From assembly GCA_025526915.1 (NCBI GenBank), contig JAHLKH010000189.1, positions 1-51,151 on the forward strand: DNA of 51,151 nt, in the 5' to 3' direction. The position numbers and the translations under genes were made by a program. The DNA comes from Entophlyctis helioformis. Its lineage: Eukaryota > Chytridiomycota > Chytridiomycetes > Chytridiales > Chytriomycetaceae. Shown piece by piece: positions 45,349 to 51,151 of this stretch (position 1 is the first letter of the stretch; each line of letters opens with the position of its first letter). The notes beneath the pieces are model-generated. The model ran no database searches. It saw only the letters and a program-made list of their open reading frames with translations, and was not told where the DNA came from.

Positions 45349-47634
45349 ATGGACATTCCGTCGCTTCTGGCAGCGCATGTTTTTCAAGCGAGCCATCCAG
45401 GCACGCTCCACGACTTTTGCGTGCGCCATTCCCTGTCAGCCGAGGCTGTTTGGCTCGAGCTCGTGCGATTCGGCAGTACTCGCTTTGCTGAAGAAGTGCC
45501 ATGGGCCGTATCGGCAGTCGACGGCACCCTCGGCAGAAACCCGTCGTTCAGTCCACTCAATATCGTCCCAGCCCTCGATGTTCCAGATATTGACCAGCTT
45601 ATGAACGCCCTCGAAGATGTGCGGCAGGCGTTCCGACTTGGAAATGAGCACTCTTGCGCCAGGCATGGTCAGACCAGCTCCGATCAGCCTTCTGAGGGCC
45701 ATTCAAATGCGCTTTTCAAGCCCCACTGAGCCAGTCGAGCCAGTCGAGCCAGTCGAGCCCGCCGAGCCAGCCGAGCCAGTCGAGCCCGCCGAGCCAGCCG
45801 AGCCAGCCGAGGTTGCGAAGCAGCAGGAAATCAGATCAAATAGCCGCAACTCGAGCTCAAGCACACAGACTGCACCTCGGCCAGGTCCAGATTGGCAGCA
45901 GCTTCTTGCCAGCCGAATGTCATCCGTGTTTGCGTATCCACAAAGTCTGGAAGGTGCTCAAACTGCCATCTCGCCATTGTGCCTGACGTATTTGGCGCTC
46001 TTCTTTGAGCACGTTTTTCTTCGAGCACCATCGTATTCAGAACGCGTCGCTGGTGTCGCTCACTTGCTCAACAACGAAGCCAAGCGCCGCAAGAAACGCG
46101 AGTCACTCCAGCGCGCAATGGCTATGGCTTGCGACCTACATGGTCACGTTTGGCTTGAAGACGCGACCGACACGCCGCACACTCTCGCCAATAGTCAACA
46201 CCGACGCTTTGTGTTGGCTCAACAGCATACCTGCACGCTGTACGATCTATCGGCGATCTCGCATCGGGCAGTCCAAGAGCAGCTGTTGGATCACTGTGTG
46301 GAAGAACTGTTCTCGGTTCAGGCAAGGACATTGTTTGGCGAGTCGGACGCTGCACATTCACGGAGACTGCAGCGGCTTTTTGGCGGTCGCGTGGCTTATA
46401 CAGAGGCGGCGATGGTCAAAGCCATCAAGGCATGCATACACATAATGAGTATCAATGCACAACCAAGTGCAGCATCGGTACAGGACTCGATAGCAGCGGT
46501 GTCGTGCATGTCGGGGTCATGCACAAGCAAGATTGGCGAATGTGACCCAGAGACACCAACAAACATACGCGATGATGCTGGTGCTCGTGCTTGTGGGGAA
46601 GACGTTGCGGTTGACCCTAGCGGCATATACAGGCCCATACTGATCGATGTGGGGGACATTGCATCTCTAAGATGCTGGGATGCCATGCGTGATAGTCTTC
46701 CTCGCGGGATCGTTCCGTTTGCGTCATCAACCAGGCTGTCGTCGTCGTCGTCGTCGTCGTCGTCGTTACCATACTCAGCCGGCGGCGATAGCTACAGAGC
46801 GGCGCCAGAAACGAATGGATCGTGCTGCCCGCCGTCTTCCAAGCACATCTTGACAACGGCTCATTTTCTGAATGTGTTTGTGTCGTGCTTCCGCCATGAA
46901 TCGACGGCCATTCTGGCACATGTTCTGTCCGTGCATCTCAAACGTAAGCCATCGATGCAGAATATGCCGTTTGCATTCGCCTGATCGCCAACCAATTAAT
47001 TCGTGTGTGCCATTTGTGGATGAACTGCATGCATGCATTGCTATTTCCCTGAACAGGCTCTGATCCGCAATCGTTCGACCAAGATCAGCGCGCCAGAGAT
47101 GCGGCACTTGTGATGAGCTATCACAATTCGCTGCAGGCTCGTCTATTGGGCAAACCGCTTGACGAAGCGTTCATGAGTCTGGATCGCACGAGCCGCAGTC
47201 TTGGATGCCCGACCATCACCCAGCTGATGCTCCGCCAGGCCAATCGCTGCGGCATGGATCTACATTCCTATCTGCACATGCTGGCTTCTTTTACAGTCTG
47301 CCAAGAATCGAGCATTACATCACTCTGTGCACATGCCGAGTGGCTTGGTCTTGGCTGCATGGTTGTGGTTGCTGCGGACAGCATGGCGGTGGTATGGTGG
47401 CAGCGACACTTGCAGCTGTTGCCGCCTCACACATTGGTCGTATGCGCAACTGCTGCAACCCGAGAGCACTATTCGACACTCGAGTTTCTGTACGTGTTCA
47501 TGAGCATGTTGGCAAGCAATCGCCTGGGCAACATCATGGATAACGATTGGCGATCAGACTCGGTTGCGGCGGCGGCTCGTCGAGCAAGACTGTTTCTTGA
47601 TCTGCCATCTCTCAGTTCCGGAATGGTCGTCTGA
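45349..47634 (+). CDS. Orphan protein with Glu-Pro-Val/Ala repeats
   Basis: I do not recognise this gene. Coding-like stretches are [18 protein letters not shown] (from ATG 45349), [20 protein letters not shown] (about 45640), an EPVEPAEP minisatellite (45728-45811), a folded-looking middle ([40 protein letters not shown]) and a last exon, 47057-47634, rich in hydrophobic helices ([20 protein letters not shown]). The intron 46944-47056 is clear, with matching phase. Between about 45540 and 45640 the frame shifts by one; one or more splice solutions exist (for example 45537-45621), and I cannot choose. A Ser run from a TCG repeat is at 46737-46766. The WWQRHL and AAxxARLFLDL stretches hint at helical packing, not a known domain. 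Confidence 0.5.
45728..45811 (+). repeat. GAGCCAGTC / GAGCCAGCC minisatellite in orphan CDS
   Basis: About nine 9-nt units alternating GAGCCAGTC, GAGCCAGCC and GAGCCCGCC. In frame they encode Glu-Pro-Val and Glu-Pro-Ala triplets. Confidence 0.75.
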
Positions 47635-47992
47635 CGCAGTGGTCGGAATGAAGATTGCAGATGGCTAGAGATCCGGGCCGGCTTGAGAAGGGTCATCGCG
47701 AGCCTCTGCATCTTCCCAAGCGAGACGCTGACACTGCGTCGTGCCAGATCCAGACCCTTCCGCTCTTGGCCTCTTGGCGTCGACTTTACAGGCATGCAGT
47801 CACGTGAGGATTCACGTGATCCGACTTCTACGCAGGCATTTCAACAACAATTTATTCAAAGCCTTGCCAATCGACCGGCAGAGTCACATAAAGGTTAGTG
47901 TGCTCGCAGACGTGTGCCGCACACTGGTCGTCCGTGCAGGCTACCGACCCTCCCTTTCTGACTCGAACCGGCCCTGCAAGTCAGCTTTGGAT
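47635..47992 (+). promoter_or_regulatory. Intergenic region with shared module, copy C
   Basis: A 358-nt gap before the kinase gene with copy C of the module: GTGCCAGATCCAGAC (47741-47755), TCACGTG-AGGATT-CACGTGA (47800-47819), ATCGACC (47870-47876), CACTGGTCGTCC (47922-47933) and GACTCGAACCGGCC (about 47960-47973). The last block ends about 20 nt before the kinase ATG. An 18-nt stretch, GCCGCACACTGGTCGTCC, is identical to copy B. Confidence 0.6.
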
Positions 47993-49717
47993 ATGGACAA
48001 ATACACCAAGACCGAGAAGCTTGGAGAAGGTGACAGCCCTGTCGAGCGGGCCGAACCTGCCACTGCAGTGAAGCTCACATCCGCCTGCGGCATCCTGTCT
48101 CACTGTCACAGGCACATACGGCATCGTCTACAAGGCACAGAACAGGGAAAACGGCGATGTAGTGGCTCTGAAGCGGGTACAGGCTTGGTTGCAGTGCTGT
48201 TGCAGTGTGACCTGCGCTCCACTGACACAATGCTTGCATACCTTGGACGCTTGTGTGTCTCACAGATACGTCTTGACAATGAGGAAGAGGTTGGTTGGCT
48301 TGCCCACTGTCGAGGGCAGGCTTCCTCACCTACGGCCACTAACCGTAGACTCTTGATGAACCACAGGGCGTCCCTTGCACTGGTAAACAAGCACAGTGCA
48401 AAACTCATCGCATCCATCCACCCACTCACCGTGCATGTATGCATGTGATCGTCCAGCCATCCGTGAGATCTCACTTCTCAAGGAGCTCAAGCATCCCAAC
48501 ATTGTTCGGTACGATCCGGATTTGGCATTGATGGTGGCTGGTCGAGCTGCACGGCCTGCAGGTCGCAACAAGCTGACCGCATCTTGCAAGGCTTCACGAT
48601 GTCATTCATACGGAGAAGAAGTTGACGCTTGTGTTTGAGTACCTCGACTCGGATCTGAAAAAGTTTCTGGACACAAACTCGGGCGACATTGACGTCCCAA
48701 CGATCAAGGTAAGCAAGCAATTGCACCCATGCCAAGTACGCTGGCCCTTGCACTGTCCACTTACCTACAACTGCGGTCTTGACTGTCATCAACAGCACCT
48801 GATGCACCAACTTCTACGCGGAGTTGCTTTCTGCCACGAACACCGCGTTCTCCACAGGGATCTCAAGCCTCAGTGAGCGAATCATGTTGGATGAAGCGAG
48901 CATGTGTCTGGCCCTGCAGGCAGCCATTGACATTTTGTTTCCCGCTCTGCGACGCTGCAGAAACCTGCTCATCAACAAGCGACTGGACCTGAAGCTGGCG
49001 GATTTTGGACTCGCACGCGCATTTGGTATTCCTGTTCGTGGTTACTCCCACGAAGTCGTCACGCTCTGGTATCGTGCGCCAGACGTTCTCATGGGCTCTC
49101 GGCAATACTCAACGTCCATCGACATTTGGTCCACGGGCTGCATTATGGCAGAAATGGCAAATGGTAAGGCGCAGCACTTTGCATTTGGTTGGATGGCCGC
49201 TGATACTGCGCTTGCTGCATATGTCCTGACGGCATATCACCACAGGGCGGCCTCTCTTTCCTGGAAGCTCTATACGCGACCAGTTGTTGCGCATCTTCAA
49301 GATGCTTGGTACACCTGATGAAAAAGTATTGCCCTGATACATTTTGGTGTAGTGCACTGGCAGGTATCCGTCCCCCACAGTGGAAGACTAACTTTATTGT
49401 CTTTGCAGTCTTGGCCTCGGATTTCAGAGCTGCCAGAGTACAAGTCAGACTTTCCAATCTATGCACCGTCGCGTCTCGAAGCCATCCTGCCCAAGCTCAG
49501 TTCAGAGGGCATCGATCTCCTCAAAAGTATGATTGAGTTCCAGCCGGAAAAGCGGATAAGCGCCGAAGCAGCCTTGACACGTAAGCATGCAATATGTCTG
49601 CTGCATCGTTTCCTGCTTCGCCCTGAAGTGGCTTTGCTTAACGGGGGTGTCTGACTGGCCCACCTTCAATCAACAGATCCGTACTTTCAGGACATCCCCG
49701 TCAATGCAGCCCCCTGA
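47993..49717 (+). CDS. PHO85: PHO85/CDK5-type cyclin-dependent kinase
   Basis: Cyclin-dependent Ser/Thr kinase; Pho85 controls phosphate sensing, glycogen and polarity. Eleven exons: 47993-48029, 48112-48176, 48266-48289, 48367-48382, 48457-48508, 48591-48708, 48796-48872, 48961-49163, 49246-49325, 49409-49580, 49677-49717; 294 aa, typical for the family. Motifs: [11 protein letters not shown] loop, VALKR lysine, the cyclin-binding helix spelled CTAIREIS (PSTAIRE-like), [39 protein letters not shown] and [24 protein letters not shown] and YSTSIDIWS favour Pho85/Cdk5 over Cdk1. The activation-loop residue is Ser (GYSHEV), as in Cdk5 and Pho85, not the Thr of Cdk1. Exon 4 is only 16 nt, encoding GVPCT, and is essential for the conserved helix. 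Confidence 0.94.
48367..48382 (+). other. 16-nt microexon of the kinase gene
   Basis: CACAG precedes GGCGTCCCTTGCACTG, and GTAAAC follows. The exon supplies GVPCT plus the first base of Ala, joining LDNEEE to AIREIS. Without it the conserved NEEEGVP-TAIREI segment of CDKs would be broken and the frame lost. Confidence 0.8.
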
Positions 49718-49828
49718 CGGCTTGGTTTCATTGGAATGGAAAACATCAGCACTGCATGCAATGCCGTCCAAGCGTGCGCCGCAGACAGGAACAGACGAAA
49801 TGTGCTATTGAAGGCTCATTGAAACCCG

Positions 49829-51151
49829 CTATGCCGCCTTGACTTGGCTTGATCGATATTCCCAGTACTGCTTGCGGATAGGATCGATTTGCACAAGCTT
49901 TTTACAAGCCTGTAGTTCAAAGTTTATGGCACCATTGCATGGCATGAGTTGATCCAACGCGAGTCGGCATCTTGGCCAACACAAGGCACTGTCGACATAC
50001 ATTGGTGAATTCCTCGACCTCTTTACGCTCCTGATACATATCTGCGAGGAACGAGAGTGCGTGTGGTACTGCATCTTGCTCGCCAGCCAGTCGAAGGGCA
50101 GTGGTTTCTGCTGTTGGGAAATCGCTCAGCTTTCTGTTTCCCAGTTGCTGGATGACACTGGCATTCATCCCCGGTTAGTCCACAAGACTCGATCAAAGGA
50201 AAGCCATTTGACCGGTGGACCCACCCGCGGAGGTAGTTCCACGGGCTTTCGTTGCGCGGAGCCATGTTGATACGCGTCAGGGCATAGCTGACTTCGTGTT
50301 CCAAGTCCTCCTTGGTGAACTCGTCTGGGCGTCTTGAAAAGACAAAGAACCGCTGGTTCCATGCCGAGTTATTGCGCACATCTTCCTTGAGAAGACGGTC
50401 AATGTCGGCTAGATCCGACTCCCACAGCTTGTACTTTGAAACAATCTGCTGTCTGGCCAGCCCAGCACCTGTGTCAGTGCATTCAATCTACCTCTGAGCA
50501 AGGTGTTTGCATGGGATCCGAACACCGACGCGATGCATTTACCTGTAGCTCCATGCATGGTAGTTTTTGGAGTCGATCTGCAGCATGCGGTTGATAAACT
50601 CGATCTCGGCTTGCGGCTGCGCAATCGAGTCGGACACCGCCAACCGATGATGCCTTTATCAGACACCCATCCACCAACCCATCCGTCCATCCAACCGCAA
50701 AAAGCATGAATGCGTAAGAAGAGAGTGTCATCTTGTCAAGGATCAGAAACAACACTCACCAGATCTGGTAGCTTTTAGGATGCTCCGAGGCTAGCTCTTC
50801 CGTGAAGCGCAGTTCGTCTTCCATGGGCTTGCCAAGAGCACGAACCGTGTCGAGTCTGTACTTCCTGGTGGCCCATGGTTGTAAGTAGACGCATGGCGTC
50901 TGGCATGTGCATGCGCCGTGCCCTGCATGCAAGCAAGGAAAACTTACCAGACGGCGTAGTGTGACGGATTCTCGTTGATGATGTACGATGTCAGCTCCAG
51001 CACTCGCTCGCTGCGCTCTCCTGCCACCGAAACCGCACGAAAGTAGTTCATGGCCTTGGCATCTGAGTGTGCCAGACAGCCGTGTCAACAAGGCAGGCAA
51101 CAACAGAGAGCAGCTGACCCATGCTGCAAACGACGCAAGAGGGAACATGCT
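49829..51151 (-). CDS. RAM2: RAM2/FNTA, protein farnesyl/geranylgeranyltransferase alpha subunit (5' end cut)
   Basis: Shared alpha subunit of farnesyltransferase and GGTase-I, which prenylate CaaX proteins such as Ras. Exons in the window: 51062-50948, 50864-50760, 50653-50543, 50452-50225, 50157-50001, 49909-49829; the N-terminus lies past the right edge, though a small exon end may be present near 51125. PPTA repeats are visible: NENPSHYAVWKYRLDTVRAL, SEHPKSYQIWHHR, DSKNYHAWSYR, EDVRNNSAWNQRFFV, PRNESPWNYLRG. The C-terminus ends QIDPIRKQYWEYRSSQVKAA. All junction phases agree. It converges on the kinase gene, with 111 nt between stops. Confidence 0.93.

Overview
This window looks like nuclear DNA of an early-diverging fungus, most likely a chytrid. 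It is GC-rich and gene-dense (18 protein genes or gene pieces in 51 kb), and most genes are cut by short introns of about 50-130 nt, with some longer, repeat-filled first introns. Three things point to a fungus: a URA2-type multifunctional pyrimidine enzyme whose dihydroorotase segment has lost its metal-binding motif (the fungal state), an HPC2/ubinuclein-type histone chaperone subunit, and a PHO85-type kinase. A TnpB/Fanzor-like remnant and a probable AT-AC (U12-type) intron also fit an early-diverging lineage. The exon models here were built by hand from GT-AG signals, reading-frame phase and family conservation; there is no transcript evidence.

Layout. 1-1765 (-): golgin/GM130-like coiled-coil protein, open at the left edge. 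1861-9588 (-): URA2 (carbamoyl-phosphate synthase, pseudo-dihydroorotase, aspartate transcarbamylase). 9866-11119 (-): orphan low-complexity protein, divergent from 11179-12766 (+): MTG1 GTPase. 12834-15849 (-): S9 family peptidase, 11 exons. 15976-20563 (-): EXO84 exocyst subunit, 19 exons. 20988-24213 (-): epsin. 24474-28408 (-): MIT-domain protein. About 28670-28914 (-): TnpB/Fanzor C-terminal relic. 29093-31371 (+): PIF1 helicase. 31785-36817 (+): large Q/S-rich protein with a possible AF4/FMR2-like C-terminus. 36976-40377 (-): HPC2/ubinuclein. 40501-41598 (-): GET5. 41803-44123 (-): signal-peptide-peptidase-like protease, divergent over 32 nt from 44156-45257 (+): NudC. 45349-47634 (+): orphan protein. 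47993-49717 (+): PHO85/CDK5-like kinase. 49829-51151 (-): farnesyl/geranylgeranyltransferase alpha subunit, open at the right edge.

The genes are mostly unrelated housekeeping functions, as is usual for fungal chromosomes: nucleotide synthesis, mitoribosome assembly, Golgi/exocyst/endocytic trafficking, tail-anchored protein insertion, intramembrane proteolysis, chromatin and helicase functions. The most unusual signal is a shared upstream module found three times, before the MIT-domain gene, the Q/S-rich gene and the kinase gene. It contains a paired E-box with a fixed 6-nt spacer, an ATCGACC block, and a CACTGG(T/C)CGTCC block about 100 nt downstream of the E-box pair. Second is the AT-AC intron in EXO84. 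Third is the TnpB/Fanzor relic, whose zinc-knuckle cysteine codon reads TGA.
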